In this document: positions 1 through 11,204 of the stretch, one piece after another | How the letters are laid out: each line of letters starts with the position of its first letter | Numbering within the stretch: position 1 is the first letter of the stretch | Assembly (NCBI GenBank): GCA_963585895.1 | Contig: OY757934.1 | Span: forward strand, 30,009,105 to 30,073,104 | Reading direction: 5' to 3' | Length of the DNA: 64,000 bases | Origin: Sepioteuthis lessoniana | Taxonomy: Eukaryota; Mollusca; Cephalopoda; Myopsida; Loliginidae | Program-made: the position numbers and the translations under genes | Notes under the pieces: generated by a model | The model's database searches: none | The model's input: the letters and a program-made list of their open reading frames with translations, nothing else | What the model was told of the DNA's origin: nothing

Positions 1-129
1 TGAATGGAAATTGTAAATAGTTCTATGATTTACTGTTCCCACATTATTACTTTTTTCTCTATCCTTTATTTGTAAATATATATAAATGATGGAGGATGAT
101 GCAGGCATCTATTTCAAAGGTGTATATAT

Positions 130-310
130 TTTCATCTGGTGATGCTTGTGGAATAACTGTCATCATCAACAGAAGTGGACTTGGCTATCCGAATTCAAAT
201 CCTGATCAAGAGTGTAAGCATTTCATATAGTGCTAATCCCCTTAGGAAAGGTATAAATCCAACCATTCTCCTTCAAGATACAAATAGAATAGTAGGATAG
301 ACTATGCTGG
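130..310 (+). repeat. SINE-C, degraded copy
   Basis: Degraded plus-strand copy of SINE-C. Visible parts are the middle ('aattcaaatcctgatcaaga', then a 'gctaatccccttaggaaaggtat' type block) and the start of the 3' half ('aatagtaggatagact'). The tRNA-like head is barely recognisable. Old copy; no clear target-site duplication. Confidence 0.55.
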
Positions 311-1200
311 AGTTGTGCGCCTACAACCAAAACTGGTTACAAGATATGTTTCATATTTTCATCTATCAAAGGTGAAAATAGAACTAAAAAAAGTTTTTTT
401 TTATTGTGTCTTCCTGTATCTATATCAGCCATTTATTTATTTTCTTACCTTTCTATTGTTCCAGAGCAAAGTGAAGAATATGATCATGGAATTCCAAAAG
501 TAGAAGTTCTGCTGTGTCAGACATGTCTCAAGGTTTACAGACAACAGGTAAACCTGTATGTTGGTTGTGTTGTATCTAAGATAACAGAAACGACAAATGA
601 TGGGAAGATAAAATTTTGAAATGATTCGGGATAACATGGAGAAGAAGAATGAAAGCAAGAACCAAATGGAAAAGCATTGTGGCCAACAATGTGGAAAACA
701 TTGGACATGTTGGCCAATAAATAGATATAGTAATATTGTTCTGAGGATGAAGAAAAATACATTGAAATATTGACAAGATCATTTACTACTTGTGCTTTAT
801 TCAAGATCAAGTATATTTCTGGGTTTACTTTTAACTTTTTATTGGATCGCTTAGAGATAGACTGGAAATTCTCTTTGTCAATAGGTTTGTGATGGTGGCA
901 TCAATTGGGTTAGTGAGTTGAGAATGCAGGAGCATTGGTCAACTGACATCCTTTCAAATCATTTGTGTAAAAAGAAAAAAAGAAAGGAAGAAATAAATGA
1001 AAGAAAGTAAGAAAATATTAAAAGAGAAAATATATAGAAAGAAAGGAAACAAAAAGAAAATATGCATGTTGTCAGACAACAAAGAGTATAAGTTGGAAGG
1101 AAAAAGTAATTGAAAAAGAAAGAAAAAAAAAACAAAATACTAAACAGAAGGAAAAAAATGAAGTATAGAAAATTATATTGAGGGAGGAAAAAAACATGAA
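311..1200. other. AT-rich stretch, no gene recognised
   Basis: Short overlapping frames of 60-91 codons occur on both strands but none resembles a known family and none has splice or promoter context. The last ~250 bp (from about 965) is purine-rich (runs of gaaag and aaaga). I see nothing else. Confidence 0.5.
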
Positions 1201-1203
1201 CAA

Positions 1204-1252
1204 GAGAGAGAGAGAGAGAGAGATTTAGGGTAATATAATTACTCTCTCTCTC

Positions 1253-1287
<35 letters not shown>
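1204..1287. repeat. (GA)n ... (CT)n inverted microsatellite
   Basis: A (GA)n run is followed after about 20 bp by a longer (CT)n run on the same strand, so the two arms can pair into a hairpin. Simple repeat; no gene. Confidence 0.85.
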
Positions 1288-1290
<3 letters not shown>

Positions 1291-1856
1291 TTCATGTGGT
1301 GTCAAATAATGGTTTGTGTTACCATGACAATGGAATTTCTCATTACTCTATAGTAAAACCAGGTTTGTATGACTTATATATATATATATATCAGCTTTTT
1401 AGATGCTGTACTTACATTAAGTACTTTTATCCTTCATTAGAAGTCAGTCAAACTTAATTCTTTTATTGATCTTATTCTTTGACTTTGATGCATATTTCAC
1501 TTGGCATAATTCACCAACAAATTTTTCTTGATGCAAATTATTATGCATAAAATAAATTGTTCTAAAGTGTAAACAATATTTTAAATAAAAAATGATTTTT
1601 CTTTTTTTGTTTACATCAATGCAAATACTTTTGGAAATTTTTTTCTGATTCTTCTTCTTACAAATGACACAAATTTGAATACAGTGAATTTAAGATTAGA
1701 ACAACTTAGGACATATTAAACAAATTTTTTTTCATCTGTGAAGGTTTCTATAATTTTGTTGGGTGTGCAAATTTACAATTTGCTGGAGATGAAGTCAGAT
1801 CTAGGGCAATTAGTGGTTTTACAAGGTGTATAAAGAATTCAAGCAGAGAAAAATAC

Positions 1857-1860
<4 letters not shown>

Positions 1861-1909
<49 letters not shown>
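1861..1909. repeat. (TA)n microsatellite
   Basis: About 24 uninterrupted TA units lying just upstream of the SINE-B copy at 1931. It yields a meaningless Tyr-Ile frame. Confidence 0.95.
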
Positions 1910-1913
<4 letters not shown>

Positions 1914-1930
1914 CATCCTGAAAAATAGGG

Positions 1931-2180
1931 AGGTGTCCTAGTGGTGTAATGGTTTAAGTGATGGATTGCGGAATTGTACTGAGTTTGAAATCCAATCGCA
2001 TTATTATGTTCCCTTTTGGACATATACCCTTGGGAAAGGTATGGACTTCCTTATCCTCCCAGCTATGGGTTAAATAATACTACTACTGTTCTTCTATGAA
2101 GGATGGCTTTGGCATTAAATAACCCTAGAAGGTTGATATGCCATTAGACAAAGAAACCAAACTAAACCAATCCAGAAAAA
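1931..2180 (+). repeat. SINE-B, plus strand
   Basis: Head 'aggtgtcctagtggtgtaat' with an A box-like segment (tggtgtaatgg), a degenerate B box, the 'cccttgggaaaggtat' middle and the 3' tail 'ggttgatatgccatta' followed by 'aaacaaagaaacc'. Near full length. The class is a tRNA-derived, pol III type retroposon; the tail is shared with family D. Confidence 0.85.
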
Positions 2181-2716
2181 TATTTAGTGTTAGACAAATA
2201 ATATTGTTATGATCTTGGAGGTGTATTTAGAGATTAAATCAAATGCATCAAAATGTCTGCTAAATTTTTTTGTGTGTTTGTATTTACGATTGTAAATCTG
2301 CGAATGTAATTTTTAAAAGAAAATTCAACAAATTTAAAAACTTGTATACAATTGAAATATAATTGTTTCTATCTACATTATTAAATTATTCAGATAAATG
2401 TCATCATTCAGAGTTTATGATGATAAAACATGAATTCAAATGAAACATAATCTGAAAAATTAATCATCTACTAGAGAAAAATAACTTTGAAAAATTTTAC
2501 ACATATTAGCTCACTTTCTTTTTCACCAAATAAGGAGCAAGTTAAGGCTGTACATATCCCTGACTAAAGTCAGTACCCAAATTCAGTCTAAATTTTGTTA
2601 CAAAATATCATATCATTTTATTGTGAAAAGAGATCATTGCAAATTGAATTTTGCATATCAGAAGAAACAATTTTTAAAGGCAAAATCTGCTTTCTACTTT
2701 AGAGTGTTCTAATTGT
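2181..2716. other. AT-rich stretch, nothing recognised
   Basis: No open frame of note, no repeat shared with the rest of the window that I can see. Confidence 0.5.
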
Positions 2717-3265
2717 TTGTTTGTTTGGTTGGTTGGTTGAGTTTTATGGCATATCAACCATTGTTGGTTATCTAATGCCAAATCCTGTTTTTACATACAT
2801 CTTAAATATATGATTTGTAAACACATTTTGTAGATACTCACAGTTAAATGATCCATCAGTTCTATTTCTATCAATTCAATTTAGCATAAGTCTACAAAGT
2901 TAAATGGTTCTAAGTATTGCTATGTATCATTAACAATTCAGTTAAACATCAGTCATTTGTTTATACAGTTAAAGAATCAAACAGATTTATCTCTAACAAT
3001 TCAATTTAAATCATTTGCTTGCACTCAGCTTAAATGTCAAACAGTTCTATTTGACCCATAGATGGGACCCTATCAAGTGCTCCCACTTCAGGCCAGAGTG
3101 GACCTGGGAGCAATGGCAATGAAGAGGTACTCCGCATTCCCCAAAGCTCTAGCATCACTGAAGCTTCACTATCAGATTGTTTAATGTCATATCCAGGACA
3201 GTCTTACCCCTCTGCAGAGATGCTGTCAGTTTATTTGACAGCCCAGCCAACCTGGCAGTATGTGT
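2717..3265 (-). repeat. Family D, minus strand
   Basis: Read on the plus strand it opens with the reversed tail ('ttttatggcatatcaacc'), then several 'aattca-ttta-cata-gt' internal repeats, then the conserved core ('cagagtggacctgggagcaa' and 'cagattgtttaatgtcatat'), and ends at the reversed head ('cagcccagccaacctgg'). Full-length-like copy of a SINE-like element. Confidence 0.8.
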
Positions 3266-3414
3266 TCTTAGTATAAATTCACTCCCAAAAGCGCTGAAGG
3301 ATACAACTAAAATAATTAATGCCTTAAACTTAATAAAAAAGATAATTTTAATTTTATACAGAATAATCTTTACTGGTTAAGCAATGCATACTTTATTTGT
3401 TAGGATTATATACA

Positions 3415-3441
3415 ACTATATATATATATATATATATATAT
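3415..3441. repeat. (TA)n microsatellite
   Basis: TA run between family D and the first G unit. Confidence 0.9.
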
Positions 3442-3451
3442 ACGTATAACG

Positions 3452-3614
3452 TAACCTCCGAAGAAGACCAGTAAAATGGTCAAAAACATTTGAGCTAGTA
3501 TGGCGTACTTTCTTCACCATCTTGACCCAAGCATGAGAAAAATAACATGAAGACTTAAACGTCTTCACTTGAAGTTTTTGAAAAGGAAACAATCAGTGGT
3601 CTTTAACCAAACAT

Positions 3615-3618
<4 letters not shown>
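3452..3618 (+). repeat. Family G unit 1
   Basis: About 165 bp unit containing 'gagctagtatggcgtacttt', 'cttcaccatcttgacccaag' and 'aaacaatcagtggtctttaa'. Followed directly by (TA)n. This copy has stops in the frame that is open in the other three copies. Family not identified. Confidence 0.75.
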
Positions 3619-3656
<38 letters not shown>

Positions 3657-3661
<5 letters not shown>

Positions 3662-3816
3662 AACCCTCAAAGATGAACAGCAAAATTGTTGAGAGTGCTT
3701 GAGCTAGTATGGGGTACTTTCTTCACCATCTTGACCTTGACATAAGAAAAATAACAAGAAGACTGGAATGTCTTTACTTGAAGGTTTTGAAAAGGAAACA
3801 ATCTGTGGTCTTTTAC

Positions 3817-3821
<5 letters not shown>
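3657..3821 (+). repeat. Family G unit 2
   Basis: Direct repeat of unit 1 separated by (TA)n. It carries an open frame (MGYFLHHLDLDIRKITRRLE..., then ...LKVLKRKQSVVF) whose peptide is also encoded by the two units near 39.6-39.9 kb. I do not recognise the domain; Arg/Lys-rich, no catalytic motif. Confidence 0.7.

Positions 3822-3869
<48 letters not shown>
3822..3869. repeat. (TA)n microsatellite
   Basis: About 24 TA units directly after family G unit 2. Confidence 0.95.
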
Positions 3870-3873
<4 letters not shown>

Positions 3874-4827
3874 TTATTTATTTATTTTATTAACAACTAT
3901 CAGAATATTTTGAAAGTAAACTTAATAGATATTTTTGAAGAACAAAGCATACTCATCAATTAATCTTAGAAAAATGGTAGAATAAACAACATAATGAATA
4001 ATAACTTAATCCATAAAAAGCACACAATAAAATTGACTAAATTTTGCCAGTCATGTAATCTTAAGAAAATCTGTTCGGCAAATACCTCAACTCAACCATC
4101 TTATTCTCTAGTTTTACTACTAAAAACACTTTAAAATTTCACCATGAATCTAATTGTAGAAGTAAAAATATAATTTACTGAATTGCACATGCTGCCAAAA
4201 ACAATACTTTGGAAAAAGAGATTGGCCATTTTACTTAGGACTATTTAACTACAGACACTGAATCAAATCTATGGATTACAAAAAACTAATATTTGTAGAA
4301 CAACATTTCCACTTGATCAATCAAAATTTTAACAAAGATCTAAGAAAGAATAAAAAAATGCGCATTGAACATTATTATGGTGATAATGGAAACATACAAA
4401 GATATATAGATAAATCATCTTCAATCACCCTAAATAGCTTTAATATCAAGTTAAATGATTTGAAATAAGATGGACAGATTTGGGGGTGACACATGAATAC
4501 CTAAATAAACAAATGCCTGACCAAGTAGTCATGGCTAATTTGATACACACCCTGCACATGTTTAACATCTATCTCCAAAAATGAAAGCTCAATGCCAGGT
4601 GTCTATAATTGTAGAGATCATATAAACGTCAATTGAAAACACTTGGGTACTAGAAAATAAATTTCATTCAATGAATAAATATGTGACATCACTATTTCAT
4701 TTTCAATCCCTTCTCTTGTAGCATAAAAAACTATTTCTAAAAAACTTTCTAAAAAATATCTAGTTGAGAATAATCAAAGATTATATATCACAAAAGAAAT
4801 ATTCCTATTTTTCTTATTACTTTTGTT

Positions 4828-4891
<64 letters not shown>

Positions 4892-5190
4892 TAGAAATGG
4901 AAAGCTATTTATTGGGTCTAGGTACTTGTAAATATGATTCAGATTAAAAGGTTCTCTGACTAATCGAGATGACCTCCCCTATCAACTGTCCTCTTTCTCA
5001 TCAAAACTATCAAGTTCATCGAAACATTTAATTTTCACACAAATTATTTCTATTTCAAAACTTCTTATAACTAAAGAGACAATAAATATAGACTCTGAAT
5101 TGCCTTATGAGACAGGAAGTTTTTTTTTCTCATCAGTTACATGAATATTCATTCAATCATTTTATATTTTCATTCCCACCATTTCAAATA
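3870..5190. other. AT-rich stretch with (CT)n(TA)n at 4828-4888
   Basis: Contains a compound (CT)n(TA)n microsatellite at 4828-4888 and a 65-codon frame at 4271-4468 of highly biased composition that I do not believe codes. Nothing else recognised. Confidence 0.5.
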
Positions 5191-5199
5191 CTGTGGCTA

Positions 5200-5690
5200 C
5201 CATGAATGTCACAGGATTATGGGAATCATTGACTCAAAGAGAGTGGGACTTTGAAATACAAACGGATCTCCCAATCCCAGCTAGAAGTCTAGACAAAGAG
5301 TTAATTAAAAAGAAGAAAAAACTTGTTGTCTGTGGATTTTGTCATTCCAGTAGACTACAATGAAATAAAACAAAGCAAAAAGAGATACAACTACCTAGAC
5401 TTTGTTAACGAACTAAAAAAAATTGTGTAACATGTAGGTGACAGTGATACCCATTGTAGTTGGAGCACTTGGAATAGTCCACAAGAAACTGAAAAAAGAA
5501 ACTGGGGGAACTTAACAACAGAGGGGAAGCTGAGACAATCCAGATCCCAGCACTGATAAATTCAGCTAAGATACTTAGAAAAGTCCTGGATATCTGAGGA
5601 GACTTACAGTCACTCAGACTCAGGTGAAAAACCTCCAGTTAGTGCAGAGGTAAAATCTTGCAAAGAGTAAAGTAATATAAAGTAAAAAAA
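5200..5690 (+). pseudogene. RLE-type LINE, C-terminal relic
   Basis: Three-frame reading gives fragments typical of the end of a LINE polyprotein with a restriction-like endonuclease: WDFEIQTDLPIPA, a patch like VTVIPVVVGAL, and later SAKILRKVLDI and a SLRL-stop ending. The reading frame changes several times and holds many stops, so this is an old 5'-truncated relic. The last ~130 bp recur at 7262-7400, and weaker versions at 17450-17925 and about 60885-60970. It runs straight into a SINE-A copy. Confidence 0.6.
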
Positions 5691-5933
5691 AAGTAAGTAA
5701 AGTTAGCGACTGTAGTCGAGGGTAACCCGAAGGCTTCCTTTTCAATAGCTACTACACCAAGGTGTAGGGGAGGGTGCTACTCAATTCCCTGGATTGCTCC
5801 ACTTTATCCTTAATCCGTACCTTATAATGCGGAGTGTTAAGCAAGGCTGCATCAAGTACCATTTTTGAGTCTTTGGTATGACTCGACTTGGAGATTGAAC
5901 CTCAGTCTCCCGGACCATTGGCGAAACCAGGCC
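5691..5933 (-). repeat. SINE-A, minus strand
   Basis: Read on the plus strand: 'aagtaaagttagcgac', 'gctactacaccaaggtgtag', 'ggattgctccac', and the B box region near 'attgaacctcagtctcc'. Nearly full length; abuts the RLE-LINE tail on its left. Confidence 0.9.
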
Positions 5934-6146
5934 AAAGTAATATTAATGATAATAATTATTATTATCATCAAAAAAATGTCTCTAAGATAGTTTGACGTGT
6001 TTACCCTCATTTTTGCCACTCCAGTAGCATCACTGATGCCAAATGTATAACCCTTTGACCTTTCCTTAGCCAATATTGGTGTTTTGAAGATGGTAGATCT
6101 GCAACATGAATAACTACCAGTCTTCCATACAACTTTAACCTGGAAT

Positions 6147-6573
6147 GTAATCCAGGGACATGGTACAAGATAGATTCCATAGACAATATTACTTTAGATA
6201 ATGTTAATTTAAATAAAAATTACTTGGGTGAGTCAAAAGTTTTGCAATATTTTGGTTCATGCTAATTTGTGGCACCTATATCACCTGACCAAAGTAGATT
6301 AAGCCATGATAGGTACCTGCTGCAGTTGGTAGTAGCATGATAGTTGGTGTGCTGACAAGTTGTACATTGCTTGTGTGTGTGATTTGGAAGTTGCACTGAT
6401 GAACATACAACATCGTCTAATCTGGGAACTTAAACTTTACATGTTTGACCCAGACTGTAATAAAACCCAGGCACATGGTACAAGACAGATTCCATAGACA
6501 ATATTACTTTAGATAATGTTAATTTAAATAAAGATTGTTTGGGAGAGACAAAAGTTTTGTAATATTTTGGTTC
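6147..6573. repeat. ~315 bp tandem duplication
   Basis: The segment with 'acatggtacaaga' at 6158 and 'gataatgttaatttaaataa' recurs at 6473 with the same order of landmarks, a shift of 315 bp. The duplicated piece spans the flank and the left end of the mariner-derived MITE, so the MITE has two left ends. Confidence 0.8.
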
Positions 6574-7222
6574 ATACACTGACAAGTTGTGCATTGCTTC
6601 TCTGTATGATTTGAAAGCTGCACAGATGAACATGCAGCATAGTCTAATTTGGTAACTTAAGCTTTACAAGTTTGAACAGGACAATAAGGCTGCAAAAGTG
6701 ACCAAAAACATTTGTAGTGCAAAAGGTAAAAGCACAGTTGATCACAGTCCAACAACCAGACGGTTCAATAAATTTTACTTGGGTGGCAAGAACCATGACA
6801 ATCAGCCAAATCCAGATCGACCTAAAACCATGAATTCCGAGGCTGCGTTCCAATCCATAAAGGCAAATTCGGTGAGTGGCACACAGAGAGTATCCATCAT
6901 ACTTAGCATCTCACAGTCTAGTATCATTTGTCACCTCCAGGGTTCAATCTCAGGTCAAGTCATACCAAAGACTCAAAAAATGGTACTTGATGCCTCCTTG
7001 TTTAACACTCAGTATTATAAGGTGAGGATCAAGGGTATAGTAGAGCAATCCTGGGAATGGAGTAGCGCCCTCCCCTACACCTCAGTGTAGTAGCTATTGA
7101 AAAGGGAGCCTTCGAGTCACCCTTGACAGCAGTCGCCAACTTTACTACTTTTAAAAGCATCTGAAGCTGTTAAATAGAGTGCCTGACATTAGGAAAATAT
7201 TGCAACACTTTTGATTCACTCT
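6228..7222 (+). mobile_element. Mariner-derived MITE with duplicated left end and nested SINE-A
   Basis: Left terminal repeat 'gagtcaaaagttttgcaata' (6230, duplicated at about 6541) and its inverse near 7195-7215 ('atattgcaacacttttgatt'). Between them lies a frame (6698-6930) with a mariner-type N-terminal helix-turn-helix: VTKNICSAKGKSTVDHS, RFNKFYLGGKN, RVSIILSISQSSIICHL. No DDE catalytic domain is present. A SINE-A is inserted at about 6937-7150. Other copies: 34931-35681, 47440-47579, 57515-58030. Confidence 0.8.
6937..7150 (+). repeat. SINE-A nested in MITE
   Basis: Starts at the B box ('ggttcaatctcaggtcaagt'), so it is 5'-truncated. Body 'aaagactcaaaaaatggtac' through 'agtcgccaactttact'. 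It interrupts the MITE between the HTH-coding part and the right terminal repeat. Confidence 0.9.
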
Positions 7223-7261
7223 ATTAATTCTAACACAAATGTTAAGAATGCTTTTTGAAGC

Positions 7262-7552
7262 AGCACTGATAAATTCAGCTAAGATACTTAGAAAAGTCCT
7301 GGATATCTGAGGAGACTTACTGTTACTCAGACTCAGGTGAAAAACCTCCAGTTAGTGCAGAGGTAAAATCTTGCAAAGAGTAAAGTAATATAAAGTAAAA
7401 AAAAAAAGTAAGTAAAGTTAGCGACCGTAGTTGAGGGCAACCCGAAGGCTTCCTTTTCAATAGCTACTACACCAAGGTGTAGGGGAGGGCGCTACTCAAT
7501 TCCCTGGATTGCTCCACTTTACCCTTGATCCGTACCTTATAATGTGGAGTGC
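7262..7552 (+). repeat. Duplicated composite: RLE-LINE tail plus SINE-A (minus)
   Basis: Almost identical, apart from a handful of differences, to 5551-5838, with the same LINE-tail/SINE-A junction. The SINE-A part is about 7408-7552 on the minus strand. Two independent insertions are unlikely to share the junction, so this is a copied block. Confidence 0.8.
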
Positions 7553-8380
7553 TAATAGAATTAATTTAAATTTAAGTGATTTGATATATTTGTACTTCAA
7601 GGGCTATTTATTCATTATCATAAAAAGTATATCAGTACATAGAGAGAAGCATAGTGAAATAAATAGTTTCCTGACTTATTAGGTATTTAAATATAGCACA
7701 GTAAATTTAACAAGTGGAATGAAAAGCAGTCAGACCATATATTGATCTTCTGGCTGGAGAAGAGTCACAAGCATAGAAAGTCAGCATTCAAAATTTTTGC
7801 TTACAACTGGACACGATTGAAAACTATAAAGAATATATCATTGTCTCAACTAATCACCAAGAACATGTTAGATAAACAGAGTTTAATGAATTATAATGAA
7901 TAATTAAAACATTGAGACAGAAATATATAAGTTAGGATAACACAATGTCAGCGGTGATTGGAGACAATCAGTTTCTCACCAATGTGATCATCAGACAAAG
8001 TCTTGAGCACTGAGAGTCACCAACTGGTATTAACTCTGTGTCTATGTTATTCTAACATAGATCTATATATGCTCTGTCACCAATAATGAGTACTCTTTAT
8101 TTATAAATATAGCAAATTATATATATATATATATTGTTGTGGTATCATCCCTATTTTCAATACACAATGGACTCTTCCAATAAAGATATAAAATTTGACT
8201 GTAATCCACTCAGGGAGTTGGTGGCAAGAGCTAAATATAATATATAACTTTTATTCCTCTTTCTTAATACATGTTTCTCTTAATTATTTTATGCCCTTTT
8301 CCGAGGACATAACACACATACACATACACACACACACATTCACACTCACACATACATACATACATATATACATACATACA
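7553..8380. other. AT-rich stretch, simple repeats
   Basis: Contains (TA)n near 8118-8135 and CA/CATA-type runs at 8311-8380. No gene recognised. Confidence 0.5.
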
Positions 8381-8383
8381 TGA

Positions 8384-9540
8384 GGTTGTTCAAGAAAATA
8401 ATGAAACTGATTTTATTTTTCAGATTAGCAACCCTGATTATAGACCTTGTGTTGTATTGTCATCTGCTGATTCATGCAGAAATATACATATATATATACT
8501 GGATACATACCGACGCGATGATAAAGACAGACACAATGACAAAGACGCAGGAACACTTCTTTATAAAAATATTACCTCTCACTTTATTGCAAGGGTTCGA
8601 AAAGGTTGTGTGGGGTTTTACTGTGAGAGGGAGCTGGAGACCGAACATAAACTGTAATATTTTGACCCCACTGTTATGACCGTCACGTTGTGTCTTTCTT
8701 GTTCTCTTGATGCTCAACCGGAAGCCTAGGGGCTCACTCTGCTGGGTGATGGCTTTCTTTACGGCATCTTATCAGCATCTTCTCCGGACCTCAACTCATC
8801 AGGGCCAAAAGGCCCCTTTGGCCTGATGTGGCTTTCCCTACCACATCTCATCTATAACTCCGTCCAATCTTCAACTCAACTGGCCAGAACTCAACTGAGT
8901 TATATAATCGTTTGATGCCCACTCGATCTTTGAAATCGAATGTTTAATCGTCATCAAGCGGAAATAACTGTCATGCAGTTCAGAGGTCACTCTCTTCCGG
9001 TGCGTCAGTCTATGAGAGTATCATGGGATTTTTTAGTTTGTCCCATTTTGTTAGCCAATTTCCACCCACGCAATTTCCTCTCCAAACTGCCATTGGAATG
9101 TGTCACTTCCTTCCGGTGCATCATCTTGAATGGCATTTTGCTTGGGCCGAAGGTCAAAATATAACACTTGAACACATGAGCCAAGTTGGTTTGTTTGGTT
9201 AACTCTAAAAATGGAACACAAAAATGGAACACAAGTTATTAACAAGTTTTTCACCAAAAAGGAATATTCTTGTGATATCATAGCTTATTTGAATCCTTGT
9301 GGCTATTTCATGTTCTGAAAAATCAAAACCCAGCTCTGTGGTTGTTATTTAGGTACTGTTAAGAACAGGAAACAAGTTCTGATGAACCAACTGAAAGCAG
9401 TGACAGTTGAAGACTTCCAGCACTGTTTTCAGGAGTCAGAACATCTTTGAAATTATTTTGAAGGAGATAAAGTTGATAACTTAAGAAAAAAAAAAATGAC
9501 ACAATCAGTTTCATTGATACTTAATGTGTATACATTAATT
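8384..9540 (+). mobile_element. Mariner-type transposon relic, split by an insert
   Basis: Right part (about 9280-9500) reads like a mariner transposase C-terminus: LNPCGYFMF, LGTVKNRKQ, QLKAVTVEDFQHCFQESEHL, then NYFEGDKVD, with two stops. Sequence 'aatgaaactgatt' near 8398 recurs inverted near 9510, consistent with terminal inverted repeats. Most of the coding region is missing; the middle (about 8450-9260) is unrelated, GC-richer DNA. Confidence 0.55.
8450..9260 (-). mobile_element. Possible solo LTR (fossil), promoter-like island
   Basis: On the minus strand there is a TATA-like box (gattatataactc, about 8899-8911) and, about 320 bp downstream, an AATAAA signal near 8583-8590. Base composition is clearly less AT-rich than the flanks. 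This layout fits an LTR, but I could not place clean ends or a target-site duplication, and no internal region is present. A host promoter fragment is the alternative. Confidence 0.3.
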
Positions 9541-9687
9541 GGGAGAGGCAAAGATGGGATATCAAGATATTGGGATAAGATACAACATAGGAAAGAACAG
9601 GTTTTGTAAATATAAACAGGATAATTTGTTTTAATATGTTGAAACCATAGATTTATCTGTTCACCTATTCAAATAAGTCTTTCTCTC

Positions 9688-9734
<47 letters not shown>

Positions 9735-10794
9735 AGTTTGAATAAATAGGTTTGGATCTAAATTGCCTTAACCCAATAGGTAGATAAATTTGTAAATCTC
9801 TAGATTTTAATAAAGATAAATTCAGATAGGAAGATGGTACAATTTACATATGTATAGACAGAACATGTATATATATATATATATATATATATATGTTTGT
9901 GTGTGTGTGTGTGTTGAGATTGAAAAATAAATTTCCCAGTCCTTTATCTATACATGTCTGAAATTAAAGCAGAGACTTGGAGCAAAGTTCAACCCTTATA
10001 ATGTGATGTGAAAATAAATTGAAAAAAAAAAAAATCCATTTTTCACAAAACATTATATAATGATTTTTTTCTTTTTTCTTTTAAAGTATGACTCTTAACA
10101 ATTTCCTGGGGCGATAAATAGACAAGCAGACACATGAAGAGTGAATGTCATTTATATTTATGAAAGCAACCTTTTTAGACAGGAGACAGTTGATATAAAT
10201 GGGTGCAAACAAGAAGTCTTTTTTTTGTTATTGTTGTTGTTTTTTTTTTTTTTATGTGTTCTTTTATAGCTTAATATCTATCCTGGCAAAATCATTTACA
10301 ATAAAGAAAAAACCATTTCGCTGACAAAAGAGATAAGGCTTAATTAAAGTAACTCACAAGAGTTCATTGTGTAGTAAATGTGCATTACTAAATAAAAAAA
10401 AAAAGAAAGAAACGCACTTAATGACTTGTTAGAAATTAACAGTTTAAATCAACAGCATCTTAATTCCTTTCTCATGCATGACTGATTTTAGTGTTATGGT
10501 TGGAGAACCCTTAAATTCTTTTTTTTTTCTTTTTTTTTTTCAAGTGAAGAAGACTTTTAGAGAAATTTTATGAATTCACACAAGCCTGGGAAATCTTAGA
10601 ATTCAGTTAATTTAAGATGTTACCTAATATTATTTCTTTTATTTTCATTGGAAAGATGAACTTATTTTCTGCTGGGTAGATGAAAAAAAGTTTGTATTTT
10701 GCAAATGATTTTTTTTCTTTCTTTCAGCGCCATTTTTAATCAAAATCCAGTTCTGTATCATGAAACCATTTTTAAGAAGGAATATTTTTGCTCT
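9541..10794. other. AT-rich stretch with microsatellites
   Basis: Holds (GA)n at about 9691-9733, (TA)n(TG)n at about 9869-9915 and several poly-T/poly-A runs. No gene recognised. Confidence 0.5.
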
Positions 10795-11125
10795 GTCCAC
10801 AGAGCTAAGAATATGTTGACAGTATCTTATACAGAAGGGTAAGAACTGCATCAGATGGTGAGACTCCAATTCTGGAGATCTAGAGAGTGTGATATACATC
10901 TTCATTGCTATTACTCCTTGGTCCACTCTGACCTGGAATAGTAGAACCTGTTAGGGTATGATCTATAGGTCAAATAGACCTGTTTAAAAATTAGTTATAT
11001 TCAACAGAACTATTTGCAAAAGGAAAAAAGAAAACTCTTAAGAAACGACTACACAAAAAGGTAAATAAGAAGATACAAATGAAATCACCCTTGATGGGGT
11101 GATATGCTCTTAAAATTAATCAAAA
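10795..11125 (+). repeat. Family E, plus strand
   Basis: Core 'cagatggtgagactccaatt' and 'ttggtccactctgacctgg' matches the family D core in sense orientation; then 'gatctataggtcaaatagac', 'aaactcttaagaaacgacta' and a tail 'cccttgatggggtgatatgc'. A SINE-like element related to D but with a different middle. Confidence 0.7.
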
Positions 11126-11204
11126 ACATATACATATCTTATTTCCAGCAAGGCTACACAATTTTTGGCCTGATTTCAACCAATCTTTCAGAAAGTTAGC
11201 CATC

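Noticed and set aside
4271-4468. 65-codon open frame, Lys/Asn-rich
   Set aside because: Composition follows local AT-richness; no homologue recognised and no repeat or splice support.
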